This document shows positions 1 through 8,046 of a DNA stretch of 16,710 nt, in pieces. The notes under the pieces are model-generated. The model was given only the letters and a program-made list of their open reading frames with translations. It ran no database searches and had not been told where the DNA came from. Location of the stretch: assembly GCA_021129835.1 (NCBI GenBank), contig JAJOKM010000167.1, positions 1-16,710 on the forward strand, in the 5' to 3' direction. A program made the translations under genes and the position numbers. Within the stretch, counting starts at the first letter, position 1. The number at the start of each line of letters is the position of its first letter. Origin of the DNA: Thermodesulfovibrionales bacterium. Its GTDB lineage: Bacteria > Nitrospirota > Thermodesulfovibrionia > Thermodesulfovibrionales > Dissulfurispiraceae.

Positions 1-23
1 CGACTTTTTATGAGTTTGTCGTA

Positions 24-29
24 TATAAT
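24..29 (+). promoter_or_regulatory. candidate -10 box upstream of cassette 1
   Basis: A perfect TATAAT lies 3 bp before the GTTAGCC core of the first cassette and 18 bp before the acetyltransferase ATG. The matching -35 would fall at the very edge of the window (CGACTT at 1-6 with a 17-bp spacer is poor), so only the -10 is supported. A promoter just outside a cassette junction would drive the cassette genes. Confidence 0.3.
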
Positions 30-47
30 ATTGTTAGCCCAGCAGAA

Positions 48-542
48 ATGATTGAATTCAGATCAACGACTAGCTTTGAAAGAGGAATAATCTATAAACT
101 CCTTTGTGAAAGTTATGCTGGCCTTCTGGAATCAAAGCCGAGATTTGCAGATGAATATAAGACAGATTGGAAGAAAGCTGATGATGATACCTTTGACAAT
201 CCAGATACAATTGGACGATGTGTATTGATCAGCATAATCAATGGTGAACCAATTGGGTCGGTGTCTTGGGATCCACGTAGGATACCGAAAGAAGGCGTGA
301 TAGGGCAAAATTGCATTTTACCGCCCTGGCGTGGAAAAGGCTATGGGAAGCAACAAATCCAAAAGGTGCTGTCAATATTCAGGTCTAGAGGTACTAAATT
401 AATTAAGGTGAGCACAGACAATCATCCGTTCTTTATACCCGCTCAGAAGACATACCTTTCATGCGGTTTTAAAGAAGTTGGACGAAGCCATGTGAATTCA
501 TATGGTGGTTTAGAGTTGATACATTATGAATACAAGGGTTAA
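48..542 (+). CDS. GNAT family N-acetyltransferase
   Basis: A 164-residue protein of the usual size for a single-domain GCN5-related acetyltransferase, which transfers the acetyl group of acetyl-CoA to an amine. The acetyl-CoA pyrophosphate-binding motif A is visible near residues 91-105 as PPWRGKGYGKQQIQ, fitting R/Q-x-x-G-x-G/A. It follows a beta strand ending GVIGQNCIL, and the C-terminal part has the typical aromatic FIPAQKTYLSCGFKEVG segment where the AYKFYEKxGF-type helix is expected. The substrate cannot be read from sequence. The ATG lies 10 bp after the GTTAGCC core with no clear Shine-Dalgarno, as is common for the first gene in a cassette. A toxin-antitoxin pair follows on the same strand. 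Acetyltransferases are frequent integron cargo; the family call is firm, the role unknown. Confidence 0.85.
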   Translation: MIEFRSTTSFERGIIYKLLCESYAGLLESKPRFADEYKTDWKKADDDTFDNPDTIGRCVLISIINGEPIGSVSWDPRRIPKEGVIGQNCILPPWRGKGYGKQQIQKVLSIFRSRGTKLIKVSTDNHPFFIPAQKTYLSCGFKEVGRSHVNSYGGLELIHYEYKG

Positions 543-579
543 TACATAATAAAGTCTATGTAGAAGGGGAGGTGATACT

Positions 580-765
580 ATGCGTTCGGCAAAAGAACAG
601 ATGAGCAAAATCATTCAAGAACAGCCTGATGATAGCTCCTACGATGAAGTTCTTCGTGAGTTAGCCTTCGCTCGAATGGTTGAGCGGGGCTTGGAGGACT
701 CTGATGCAAAGAGGGCGATCAGCAATGAGGAGATGAAACATAGGATTAGAACATGGGGAAAATAA
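580..765 (+). CDS. antitoxin of a ParE/RelE-type toxin-antitoxin pair
   Basis: A 61-residue acidic/basic helical protein. It resembles the short antitoxins that precede ParE-like toxins: an N-terminal AKEQMSKIIQEQPDDSS segment, then an ERGLEDSDAKRAISNEE stretch and a terminal RIRTWGK. This matches the family pattern of a PDD turn, an ERGLxD helix and a closing EExxxRxxxW. It should neutralise the downstream toxin and may autoregulate the pair, although no DNA-binding fold can be proven by eye. The start is well supported by a near-perfect Shine-Dalgarno (GGGGAGGTGAT at 567-576). Its 3' end overlaps the toxin start by 13 bp, the usual translational coupling. Recognition rests on pattern plus neighbour. 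Confidence 0.75.
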   Translation: MRSAKEQMSKIIQEQPDDSSYDEVLRELAFARMVERGLEDSDAKRAISNEEMKHRIRTWGK

Positions 766-1049
766 ACTGGACTGAGGAAGCGGAACGATGGCTCAGGGAT
801 ATCCACGACTACATAGCTCGGGATAGCTCAGAATCAGCAGTTCGGGTAGTTGAGACTATCTACGAAAAAGCGCAATTGTTAGGTCGGTTTCCAGAGATAG
901 GCCATAGGTACGATAAAATTGCAGACCGCCATGTTCGTACTCTGCTATACGGGCATTACAGGATTGCGTATCTCATCAAGTCTGATGGAAACATAGACAT
1001 TTTGGGTGTCTTTCACGGAGCCCTTGATATAGATCGCTACCTCTATTGA
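753..1049 (+). CDS. ParE/RelE-superfamily toxin
   Basis: A 98-residue protein with the ParE/RelE toxin fold signature. The N-terminal INWTEEAERWLRDIHDYIARDSSESAVRVVETIYEKAQLL gives a strand followed by two helices. Next come FPEIGHRYDKIADRHVRTLLYGHYRIAYLIKSDGNIDILGVFHGALDIDRYL, including the typical R-x-L-x-x-x-x-Y-R-I-x-Y core strands and the V-F-H-G ending. ParE proteins poison gyrase and RelE-like ones cleave mRNA; sequence alone does not separate these, although length and ending favour ParE. It overlaps the antitoxin by 13 bp, so the two form one operon. Within an integron cassette such pairs are thought to stabilise the array. The gene looks intact. Confidence 0.85.
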   Translation: MGKINWTEEAERWLRDIHDYIARDSSESAVRVVETIYEKAQLLGRFPEIGHRYDKIADRHVRTLLYGHYRIAYLIKSDGNIDILGVFHGALDIDRYLY

Positions 1050-1060
1050 TAAAAATATTG

Positions 1061-1133
1061 GGCTAACAATGCGCTGCACCTAACGGAGATCCCGCTGACG
1101 CTCCATCTCCGTAGATGAGCTTGGCCATCAACC
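1061..1133 (+). other. degenerate integron attC site
   Basis: The element begins with inverse core GGCTAAC and continues AACAATGCGCTGC; arms CGGAGAT and ATCTCCG then pair around a loop, followed by TGAGCTTGGCC. It aligns almost base for base with the complete attC at 14579-14650 (shared GCGCTGC, TCCGCT, ACGCTCCAT, TGAGCTTGGCC). The terminal core, GTTAGGC in the other copy, is replaced here by ATCAACC. The site is therefore attC-derived but probably inactive for integrase. Confidence 0.7.
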
Positions 1134-1212
1134 TCCGGAAAATAGAGATAGAAAATGGCTTTGTTTATAAATTCTTTCCCATCAAAGGTGGGGGGGGAAT
1201 TGCCAACTTGAA

Positions 1213-2631
1213 ATGAAAAAAAAGCATATTATTGATAGGATGTGGGACATTTTTTCATCTCTATCCCTTTCTATCGCAGTCTTTGCAATTATAGCAATCA
1301 CATCTGTCATCGGCTCTGTCATTAAGCAGCGAGCAGCGCCAGAACAAAACATAGAGATATTAGCAGGGTTTTTTGGTGAATTCCTTGCGCCTGCTGTCTT
1401 TGGGATACTCGATACACTCGGCTTTACAGATATGTTTCAGTCCTGGTGGTTTATAGCCCTTCTCTGTATCTTTGCAGCTAATCTCATTGTCTGCTCTATA
1501 AATAGGCTACCAGGGATATGGGAATGGATGAAAAGCCCTATAAGGCCTCTTTTGCCTGAGCATTTTAGTTTGGCAGAGATTAAAAAAGAGTTGGTCTTTA
1601 AAGCAGGAGTTGATAAGGATAGTGAATCAATAAAGACTGCTTTAAAGGGTCTTGGCTTTAAGGCAAATGTTCATCAAGGAGACAGCGGGCTACAGGTTTA
1701 TGCAGAAAAAGGCAGATACAGCAGAGTCGGGGTATATATAGCGCATCTGAGTATTGTTTTGATACTCACCGGTGCAGCAATCGGGTCGCTCTGGGCAGTT
1801 GAAGGGATTATGGTCTTGATGGAAGGCAAGAGTTCTGGGGTTATAGTTACCCAAGAGGGCGAGGAGGTACAACTCGGATTCGAGATAAAATGTATAGACT
1901 TTGAGGCCACTTTTTTTGAAAGATCAGACATCGCAAAATCCTATACCAGTTGGGTTACGCTAAGCCAAAACGGCAGCCCTATTCAAATAAATGGCGACGA
2001 GATAATAGCGATAAATGTTAATGCCCCGTTGAGATTCAGAGGCATTACATTTCTCCAGGCAGGTCACGGCTTTATTCCGCATGTTGACTCCTTGTTTAAA
2101 TTCAGAGTGATACCAAATGATGGCAAGGCCAAAGATGTAAGCCTTAAATTCGAAGAGTCATTTGCAGTTTTAGGTGCGGATATAATAGGAAGGGTCATCG
2201 ATTTTAGCCCTGCCCTGGCAATAGACAGTAAAGGGAGGGTATTTACTTACGCAGACGCGATGAAAAATCCTGCAGCGCTCGTCGAGTTTACAAAAAACGG
2301 GGTATTAAAATACCGCAGATGGATATTGAAGAGAGATCCAATGTCGTGGCAGATCCCTGATGGTATCGTTGAGTTTAGAGGCCTTTGGGGTGCCCAGTAT
2401 ACAGTTTTATTAGCGAGGAAAGACCCTGGCATCTGGCTTATATATCTTGGATGTTTGATGGCGGGGATCGGGCTTTATATAGCATTCTTTGTAAGTCACC
2501 GAAGAATATGGATCAGGCGCAGAGACAAAGAGGGCAGCACAGAGATTACCATTGCTGCATCTACAAATAAAAACATAACAGACTTTGAGCGGAAAATAGA
2601 GAGGTTAACAAAGGGAATTTCGTATGGATAG
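1213..2631 (+). CDS. resB: ResB, System II cytochrome c biogenesis protein
   Basis: A 472-residue ResB/Ccs1-family membrane protein. With CcsA it forms the System II (Ccs) synthase, which exports haem and attaches it to apocytochrome c on the outer face of the inner membrane. Four membrane segments are visible near residues 17-37, 79-97, 174-193 and 407-427, with a large periplasmic region between the third and fourth as expected. His178 in the AHLSIVLILTGAAIG segment corresponds to a conserved membrane histidine. The C-terminal FRGLWGAQYTVLLARKDPG before the last membrane helix is typical of the family. The ATG follows a G-rich stretch (1189-1198) but has no classical Shine-Dalgarno. ccsA starts 8 bp before its stop, so the two are coupled. 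It lies about 80 bp after the degenerate attC. Confidence 0.93.
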   Translation: MKKKHIIDRMWDIFSSLSLSIAVFAIIAITSVIGSVIKQRAAPEQNIEILAGFFGEFLAPAVFGILDTLGFTDMFQSWWFIALLCIFAANLIVCSINRLPGIWEWMKSPIRPLLPEHFSLAEIKKELVFKAGVDKDSESIKTALKGLGFKANVHQGDSGLQVYAEKGRYSRVGVYIAHLSIVLILTGAAIGSLWAVEGIMVLMEGKSSGVIVTQEGEEVQLGFEIKCIDFEATFFERSDIAKSYTSWVTLSQNGSPIQINGDEIIAINVNAPLRFRGITFLQAGHGFIPHVDSLFKFRVIPNDGKAKDVSLKFEESFAVLGADIIGRVIDFSPALAIDSKGRVFTYADAMKNPAALVEFTKNGVLKYRRWILKRDPMSWQIPDGIVEFRGLWGAQYTVLLARKDPGIWLIYLGCLMAGIGLYIAFFVSHRRIWIRRRDKEGSTEITIAASTNKNITDFERKIERLTKGISYG

Positions 2632-3706
2632 CACATTTTTCTTTGGCATAGCGGGTATTGCATATATCATTGCGATGGTGACATATATAGCGTACCTTGT
2701 CTTCAAGAAACCAGTCATTGGTGTCATCGCCACGACAATAACATTTACTGGTTTTCTATCTCAAACAATAGCTTTTTTGAGTCGATGGGAAGAATTAAAT
2801 AGTCTCATGCAGATAGGTATAATCAGGGCTGTGCCCTTGACTAGCTTTTACGAATCGCTTGGATTCTTTATATGGTGCGTGATATTAAGCTACTTGGTAA
2901 TCGAGTGGAGATATAAAAATCGCTCATTCGGCGCATTTATCACCCCGATTGCCGGCATGACACTGGCATTTATTGATATAGGCGGCATACACGATGGTTT
3001 GCAGCCACTTGTTCCTGCCCTCCAGAGCAATTGGCTCTTGGCGCATATAATCCTGAGCTTCATCGCGTATGGAACCTTTGCCATAGCCTTTACTACGGCC
3101 TTAATGTATCTCGCCGTAACGACAAACGACAGAAAAAGCGGTCCATATATATTCTGGACCACAATAACAGGATTATTCGTGACAATTTTTATTGCGCTGG
3201 GCATAGACTTTCTCTCTTTCAGGATTATGGTCGAAACACCAGCAGCCTATATAGGTGAACAGCTATTTATGGCTACATTCAGAAGCGACTCAGGAGTAAT
3301 ATCTTTGATCAGCTATATTGCATCAGCAATCTTTATTTTTGCGGTGTGGTGGTACGGTTATATTTTCAAAAGGCTTATTGAGTCATCTGCCATCTCAGCA
3401 GATCTCCTTGACGACCTGAGTTATAAGAACATCGCGGTCGGATTTCCTACTTTTGGGGTAGGAGCCATTTTAATCGGGGCCATCTGGGCTAATGAGGTAT
3501 GGGGTAGATACTGGGGTTGGGATCCAAAAGAGACATGGTCATTAATAACATGGCTTGTTTATGCGTTTTATCTGCATGCCCGTATGTTGAGAGGATGGAG
3601 GGGCACAAAGATAGCTATTGTCGCAGTAATAGGATTCTTTAGTTCGCTATTTACATGGCTTGGAGTGAACTTTATTTTAGGTGGGCTGCATACTGTATAC
3701 GGATAA
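2624..3706 (+). CDS. ccsA: CcsA/CcsB haem-delivery protein of System II
   Basis: A 360-residue polytopic membrane protein, the partner of ResB in cytochrome c synthesis. The diagnostic tryptophan-rich WWD motif, which cradles external haem, is at residues 293-305 (WGRYWGWDPKETW). Candidate haem-ligand histidines are His141 (in AHIILSFIAYG), His318 (in FYLHARM) and His356 near the C terminus. About eight hydrophobic segments span the protein. The c-type cytochrome assembly name is sometimes ccsB; function is the same. It overlaps resB by 8 bp and the downstream tsaD by 26 bp, so all three genes are probably co-transcribed. Length and motifs are complete. Confidence 0.93.
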   Translation: MDSTFFFGIAGIAYIIAMVTYIAYLVFKKPVIGVIATTITFTGFLSQTIAFLSRWEELNSLMQIGIIRAVPLTSFYESLGFFIWCVILSYLVIEWRYKNRSFGAFITPIAGMTLAFIDIGGIHDGLQPLVPALQSNWLLAHIILSFIAYGTFAIAFTTALMYLAVTTNDRKSGPYIFWTTITGLFVTIFIALGIDFLSFRIMVETPAAYIGEQLFMATFRSDSGVISLISYIASAIFIFAVWWYGYIFKRLIESSAISADLLDDLSYKNIAVGFPTFGVGAILIGAIWANEVWGRYWGWDPKETWSLITWLVYAFYLHARMLRGWRGTKIAIVAVIGFFSSLFTWLGVNFILGGLHTVYG

Positions 3707-4715
3707 CTACAAGATCCTCGGTATAGATACATCATGCGATGACACATCTGCTGCGGTAATAACTGCCGAAGACAAAATCCTTTCCAATATAGTCTCCTCG
3801 CAGTCTGATATCCATAAAAGATATGGCGGGATAGTGCCTGAACTTTCATCCAGAAGGCATATCGAGATGATATGGCCCGTTGTTAATGAGGCGCTAAACA
3901 GGGCAAAGACTTCCCTCGATGATATCGATGCAATTGCTGTCTGTTACGGGCCTGGATTGATAGGCTCTCTGTTAGTAGGATGCAGTTTTGCGAAGGCAGT
4001 TGGATATGCTAAGGGGATACCTGTCGTCGCTGTTAACCACCTCGAAGGACATGTATTCTCTATATTTCTTGGCAAAGAGAGACCGGATTTCCCATTTATA
4101 TCGTTGATCGCCTCAGGCGGCCATACGAGTCTTTATATCGTAAATGGATTTGGGCAGTATGCCGAGCTTGGAAGGACAAGGGATGACGCCGCCGGAGAGG
4201 CGTATGATAAAGTAGCAAAGCTTCTGGGTCTTGGTTATCCGGGGGGGCCAATTATAGATAAGTTGGCTAAAGATGGCAATCCGAAGGCCTTTAATTTCCC
4301 GAGGGCATATATCCCTGGCCCATTTGATTTTAGTTTTAGCGGACTCAAGACAGCAGTGAAATTAAGGGTCCATGATCTGGAGTTCAAAGGTCAGAATAAG
4401 AAAATGGGATTACTAAATGACATAGCTGCCTCTTTTCAGTCTGCTGTGGTTGATGTACTTGTCAGAAAGGTGGAATGGGCTATAGTAAAAAGGGCGATAA
4501 AGAGGATCGCCCTTTCAGGCGGCGTCGCTGCAAATAGCGAATTAAGAGAAAAGATGCTTGAGATGGCAGAAAGGAGGGGAGTCGACCTCTTTTTGCCATC
4601 TCCTTATCTCTGCACGGACAATGCTGCTATGATAGCTGCTGCCGGGCACCGACACTTTACTGCAGGAAACGTTGCGAGCATAGACTTAAATCCAAAGGCA
4701 TATTTACCGTTGTAA
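3681..4715 (+). CDS. tsaD: TsaD, tRNA N6-threonylcarbamoyladenosine transferase subunit
   Basis: A 344-residue Kae1/TsaD/Gcp protein. It transfers the threonylcarbamoyl group from threonylcarbamoyl-AMP to A37 of ANN-decoding tRNAs, working with TsaB and TsaE. The family opening KILGIDTSCDDTSAAV is present, as are the metal-binding HLEGH (His120, His124), SGGHTSLY, GEAYDKVAKLLGLGYPGG, FSFSGLKTA, ALSGGVAANSELR and CTDNAAMIA. The start is GTG, lying inside the end of ccsA with a 26-bp overlap; no in-frame ATG occurs before the conserved N terminus, so this start is preferred. Pairing with cytochrome c genes looks positional rather than functional. The stop is only 2 bp from the convergent acs stop. 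Confidence 0.95.
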   Translation: MGCILYTDNYKILGIDTSCDDTSAAVITAEDKILSNIVSSQSDIHKRYGGIVPELSSRRHIEMIWPVVNEALNRAKTSLDDIDAIAVCYGPGLIGSLLVGCSFAKAVGYAKGIPVVAVNHLEGHVFSIFLGKERPDFPFISLIASGGHTSLYIVNGFGQYAELGRTRDDAAGEAYDKVAKLLGLGYPGGPIIDKLAKDGNPKAFNFPRAYIPGPFDFSFSGLKTAVKLRVHDLEFKGQNKKMGLLNDIAASFQSAVVDVLVRKVEWAIVKRAIKRIALSGGVAANSELREKMLEMAERRGVDLFLPSPYLCTDNAAMIAAAGHRHFTAGNVASIDLNPKAYLPL

Positions 4716-4717
4716 TA

Positions 4718-6688
4718 TTATATTCTTCCTCTAATCAATTCATTTACGACAGAAGGATCGGTAAGGGTGCTGGTATCTCCGAGATCTTCTACATCCCCCT
4801 TCGCGATTTTTCTGAGTATCCTTCTCATAATCTTGCCGCTCCTTGTCTTGGGCAGCTCTGGTGCAAACTGGAGCTTGTCCGGAGTTGCAATTGGCCCAAT
4901 AACAGATCTGACATGTCTGATGAGTATCTTCTCAACCTCTTCTGATGGCTGGTGACCCGCTTTCAGCGTTACATATACATATATGCCCTCGCCTTTAATC
5001 TCGTGAGGAAATCCCACAACTGCTGCCTCCGAGACAGCTTCATGGCTGACTAATGCCGACTCAACCTCTGCAGTGCCGATCCTGTGACCAGAAACGTTGA
5101 CGACATCATCTATCCTTCCTAGTAGCCAATAATCGCCGCCTTCGTCTATTCTTGCACCGTCACCAGTGAAATATTTTCCCGGAAATCTTGAGAAGTACAC
5201 CTCTTTTGCACGCTTATTTCCTGGATCTCCGTATGTTCCCCTTAACATTCCGGGCCAGGGTCTCTCTAATGTAAGATATCCACCCTCGTTAACTCCTGAT
5301 AGTTCCCCTTTTTCATTTAAGACTGCGGGCACTATGCCAAAGAATGGCTTATTGGCTGAACCAGGTTTCAGTGTCATTGCACCCGGCAGTGGCGATATGA
5401 GGATACCTCCTGTCTCGGTCTGCCACCATGTGTCTACTATAGGCAGCCTGCCTTTTCCGACATAAGTGTGATACCACATCCATGCCTCCGGATTTATAGG
5501 TTCCCCTACAGTCCCCAGCAGTCTCAATGAAGAAAGGTCGTGTTTTGTAACCCAGTCTTGTCCTTCTCTCATGAGTGTCCTTATTGCAGTAGGCGCTGTA
5601 TAAAATATATTGACACTGTGCTTGGCACAGATCTCCCAAAATCGACCGGCATCTGGGTAGGCAGGAATCCCTTCAAACATAAGGCTTGTTGCGCCATTAC
5701 TCAGAGGCCCATAGATGACATAGCTATGCCCTGTAACCCATCCTACGTCGGCAGTGCAGAAGTAGATGTCCTCGGCGCGATAATCGAACACCCATTTAAA
5801 GGTAAGATTAGTATATAGCACATAACCGCCGGTGGTATGAAGAACTCCCTTTGGTTTACCTGTAGAGCCAGATGTATAAAGGATAAAGAGAGGGTCTTCG
5901 GCATCCATGCTCTCTGGCTCGCAGTAGTTCGTAATATCTGAAGCATTAATCTCATCATGCCACCACAGATCCCTTTTTGGTTCCATATCAGTGTCAGTGA
6001 CTCTCCTTACGACTATTACTTTTTCTACTGAGGGGCATCCCTGAAGTGCCGCATCCGCATTTGCTTTTAGTGGAATAAGTCTTCCTCCCCTGATACCCTT
6101 ATCGGATGTAATCAGCATCTTTGCTTGGCAGTCCCGTATTCTCTCTCTTAATGCCTGGGAACTGAATCCGCCAAAGACGATACTATGTATCGCTCCTATC
6201 CTTGCACAGGCAAGCATGGCAATTGCAAGCTCCGGTATCATAGGCAAGTATGTTGCTACCCTGTCCCCTTTGCTGACACCATGTTTTTTAAGCACATTGG
6301 CAAACCTGTTCACTTCATAATAGAGTTGCTGATATGTATATGTCTTGTAACTTCCGTCATCAGCCTCCCATATTATTGCAGCCTTATTTCTTGTGGGGGT
6401 ATTTATAAACCTGTCAAGGCAATTGTAAGATGCATTTAATTTCCCACCAAGAAACCACTTTATCTCAGGTCTTTCGAAGTTCCACTCCAGCACCTTATCC
6501 CATTTCTTAAACCAGACCAGTTGCTTTTCTGCTATTTCGGCCCAAAATCCCTCAGGGTCGTCTACCGATTTCTTGTAAATCTCTTCATACTCTTTCATCG
6601 TCTTGATATAGGCCTTTTCACTGAACTCACCCGGTGGCGGAAATTCCCTTTTCTCGGACAGAAAGACATCAATCCCTTCTCCTAACAT
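4718..6688 (-). CDS. acs: acetyl-CoA synthetase (AMP-forming)
   Basis: A 656-residue ANL-superfamily enzyme of the size of classical Acs. It activates acetate with ATP to acetyl-AMP and then acetyl-CoA in the cytoplasm. Visible motifs are the phosphate-binding YTSGSTGKPKG (271-281), DTWWQTETGG (419-428, containing the tryptophan that limits the pocket to acetate in characterised Acs), YFTGDGA (507-512) and the hinge-containing GRIDDVVNVSGHRIG (524-538). The C-terminal PKTRSGKIMRR (613-623) holds the catalytic lysine (Lys619), which in other bacteria is switched off by acetylation. A strong Shine-Dalgarno (AAGGAGGAA) lies about 7 bp before the ATG. It is transcribed divergently from the permease across a 420-bp gap. 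Confidence 0.96.
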   Translation of the reverse strand: MLGEGIDVFLSEKREFPPPGEFSEKAYIKTMKEYEEIYKKSVDDPEGFWAEIAEKQLVWFKKWDKVLEWNFERPEIKWFLGGKLNASYNCLDRFINTPTRNKAAIIWEADDGSYKTYTYQQLYYEVNRFANVLKKHGVSKGDRVATYLPMIPELAIAMLACARIGAIHSIVFGGFSSQALRERIRDCQAKMLITSDKGIRGGRLIPLKANADAALQGCPSVEKVIVVRRVTDTDMEPKRDLWWHDEINASDITNYCEPESMDAEDPLFILYTSGSTGKPKGVLHTTGGYVLYTNLTFKWVFDYRAEDIYFCTADVGWVTGHSYVIYGPLSNGATSLMFEGIPAYPDAGRFWEICAKHSVNIFYTAPTAIRTLMREGQDWVTKHDLSSLRLLGTVGEPINPEAWMWYHTYVGKGRLPIVDTWWQTETGGILISPLPGAMTLKPGSANKPFFGIVPAVLNEKGELSGVNEGGYLTLERPWPGMLRGTYGDPGNKRAKEVYFSRFPGKYFTGDGARIDEGGDYWLLGRIDDVVNVSGHRIGTAEVESALVSHEAVSEAAVVGFPHEIKGEGIYVYVTLKAGHQPSEEVEKILIRHVRSVIGPIATPDKLQFAPELPKTRSGKIMRRILRKIAKGDVEDLGDTSTLTDPSVVNELIRGRI

Positions 6689-6741
6689 ATCTTGTTCCTC
6701 CTTTTTCCTCTGTAAATACTTTTTTGTTATTGCTCTTCACT

Positions 6742-6806
6742 TGTCATTGCGGACAAAGTGAAGCAATCTGGGCGGGATTGCCACGCCCTTCGGGCTCGCA
6801 ATGACA
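6742..6806. repeat. 65-bp palindromic dispersed repeat (TGTCATTGCG type)
   Basis: Perfect 10-bp terminal inverted repeats, TGTCATTGCG at 6742-6751 and CGCAATGACA at 6797-6806, enclose AAGTGAAGCAATCTGGG and GGATTGCCACGCCCTTCGGGCT. This layout (CATTGCGxxxxAAGxGAAGCAATCT) is a widely seen small intergenic repeat in environmental bacteria, often mis-annotated as a short protein. It sits about 55 bp upstream of the acs start and could form a hairpin in the acs leader. Confidence 0.75.
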
Positions 6807-6865
6807 TTTTCATGCCCTTTTGTGTGCTGAAAGCAGATGTAGGTTTCTTTTGTTCCCCTATTACC

Positions 6866-6895
6866 TTGACGGTGATAGGGACAGTGGGGCATAAT
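6866..6895 (+). promoter_or_regulatory. candidate sigma70 promoter for the permease
   Basis: TTGACG (6866-6871) and CATAAT (6890-6895) are separated by 18 bp. Each hexamer differs from consensus at one position. Transcription would start near 6902, leaving a leader of about 210 nt before the permease ATG. It is unsupported by anything other than these boxes. Confidence 0.35.
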
Positions 6896-7110
6896 AACAA
6901 AGATGTTATCACTTTTCTTAATCCCACTCCGGATGAAAGATTTCAGATGCATAAGACATAACCTAAATGGTTAAACAAAAAACCACAAAGGGACTAATAA
7001 GAATGATAAAACAAAAGCTGTTAGAAGTCAACCAAAATAAAAGACTATACAATAAGAGTCCCTCAGGTTAGGCGATTCTCAAATGAATTTAGTCTCTATG
7101 GAGGGTGTAG

Positions 7111-8046
7111 ATGTTTGAGGTAGCAGAGTTAATAGTCAGCATATTGACGTATACATGGGAGTTTGTAAAAAAGGCTGCACCGTGGCTGCTGTTAGGTTTT
7201 TTATTTGCAGGATTGTTAAAGGCCTTTGTCCCTTCTGATATTATTTCGAGGTATCTCGGAAAGAGGTCTTTTAGCTCAGTCTTGATAGCTACTTTTATTG
7301 GGCTTATTATTCCTTTATGCTCCTGCGGAGTTCTTCCTCTTGCCATAAGTCTCTATAAATCAGGCGCTTCGAGGGCATCTGCCTTAGCATTCTTAATAGC
7401 GACACCAGCGACAAGCATTACAGCGGTTATAGTAACAGCGGGAATGCTGGGATGGAAATTTGCACTCTTGAAAATCCTAATTGTTGTTGCAATAGTAGCT
7501 TCCGCAGTAGTTCTGGTTCAGATATTATTCAGGGGTGAAAGTCCTATTTCGCCTGCGGTAAAGAGGCATAATCTTGGATTAAAGGTCAGTTATACCCCCG
7601 TCAGTTACACCTCCGTCAGTTACACCTTCATAGATAAAATAAAAAGGGCATTTCGATATGGCTTTATCGAGATGGTGGATGATATGGGACTATACATAAT
7701 TATAGGGCTCTTTGCCGCCGGGGTAGTTTCTGCCGTAGTTCCGCCAGATATGATCGAGCGTTACCTCGGCGAGGGATTAATTCCATTGATCATAATGGTC
7801 TTAGTTGGCGCCCCTATGTATATCTGCGCTATCGGTTCACTTCCGTTTGTATATGCCATGATCGAGGCCGGGATGAACCCCCATGCAGGTTTGGTCTTCT
7901 TGATAGTGGGCCCGGTAACTAACTTAGCTATGTTCCTTGTTGTAGCAAAGTCTATGGGCAAAAAGACTGCGGCGGTGTACGTCGGATCGGTAATCGTCTT
8001 TTCTATTTTATTTACCTATCTTATCAGCCTATCGGAGTGGCTATGA
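7111..8046 (+). CDS. COG0701 (PF03773/DUF318) permease, putative Cu/Zn-type efflux transporter
   Basis: A 311-residue polytopic membrane protein of the permease family that includes SO_0444-type Cu/Zn efflux proteins and ArsP organoarsenical transporters. Two homologous halves are visible, each with a (S/E)RYLG motif (47-50 and 217-220) followed by membrane helices. The first half carries the family hallmark PLCSCGVLP (68-76), with two cysteines (70, 72) that could bind metal, and IATPATSI (97-103). The second carries GAPMYICAIGSLPF (233-246) and VGPVTNLA. Eight or more hydrophobic segments are present. The loop between halves (about 142-176) contains an unusual VSYT repeat. The start is backed by GGAGGGTG 5 bp upstream of the ATG. 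A 26-codon ORF overlaps the stop. Substrate is uncertain; no ArsR-like regulator is nearby. Confidence 0.85.
   Translation: MFEVAELIVSILTYTWEFVKKAAPWLLLGFLFAGLLKAFVPSDIISRYLGKRSFSSVLIATFIGLIIPLCSCGVLPLAISLYKSGASRASALAFLIATPATSITAVIVTAGMLGWKFALLKILIVVAIVASAVVLVQILFRGESPISPAVKRHNLGLKVSYTPVSYTSVSYTFIDKIKRAFRYGFIEMVDDMGLYIIIGLFAAGVVSAVVPPDMIERYLGEGLIPLIIMVLVGAPMYICAIGSLPFVYAMIEAGMNPHAGLVFLIVGPVTNLAMFLVVAKSMGKKTAAVYVGSVIVFSILFTYLISLSEWL
7585..7629 (+). repeat. three 15-bp tandem repeats in the permease gene
   Basis: Three adjoining 15-bp units (7585-7599, 7600-7614, 7615-7629) each start GTCAGTTA and differ at only a few positions. They encode VSYTP-VSYTS-VSYTF in the cytoplasmic or periplasmic loop between the two permease halves. 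Because the unit is a multiple of three, copy-number change would alter loop length without breaking the frame. Confidence 0.85.

Larger units (their letters stand above)
32..1133 (+). mobile_element. integron-type gene cassette (GNAT + toxin-antitoxin)
   Basis: The unit opens with GTTAGCC at 32-38, resembling an integron core site (GTTRRRY, one mismatch). It carries three same-strand ORFs with short gaps and closes with an attC-like element whose inverse core GGCTAAC (1061-1067) is the exact complement of the opening core. That is the expected architecture of a linear cassette. The terminal core is degenerate (ATCAACC at 1127-1133), so the cassette is probably no longer excisable. No integrase gene lies in the window, so this is either a lone cassette or the edge of an integrase-less cluster. 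Confidence 0.6.
6689..7110. other. divergent intergenic region between acs and permease
   Basis: No convincing gene lies in this 422-bp gap; the ORFs there are low-quality and partly translations of a dispersed repeat. It holds the palindromic repeat at 6742-6806, a candidate + strand promoter at 6866-6895, and an A-rich tract from about 6961 to 7060. A 7-bp inverted pair (AGGGACT at 6989-6995 and AGTCCCT at 7057-7063) sits too far apart to call an operator. The Shine-Dalgarno of the permease (GGAGGGTG) is at 7099-7106. Confidence 0.6.

Noticed and set aside
6727..6952. Minus-strand small ORFs upstream of acs
   Set aside because: Two frames overlap each other, and their C-terminal halves are translations of the dispersed TGTCATTGCG repeat. 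Neither has a ribosome site or family resemblance.
6988..7063. AGGGACT / AGTCCCT as a metal-regulator operator for the permease
   Set aside because: The arms are 7 bp with about 60 bp between them in an A-rich region. That spacing does not suit a regulator dimer and can arise by chance.
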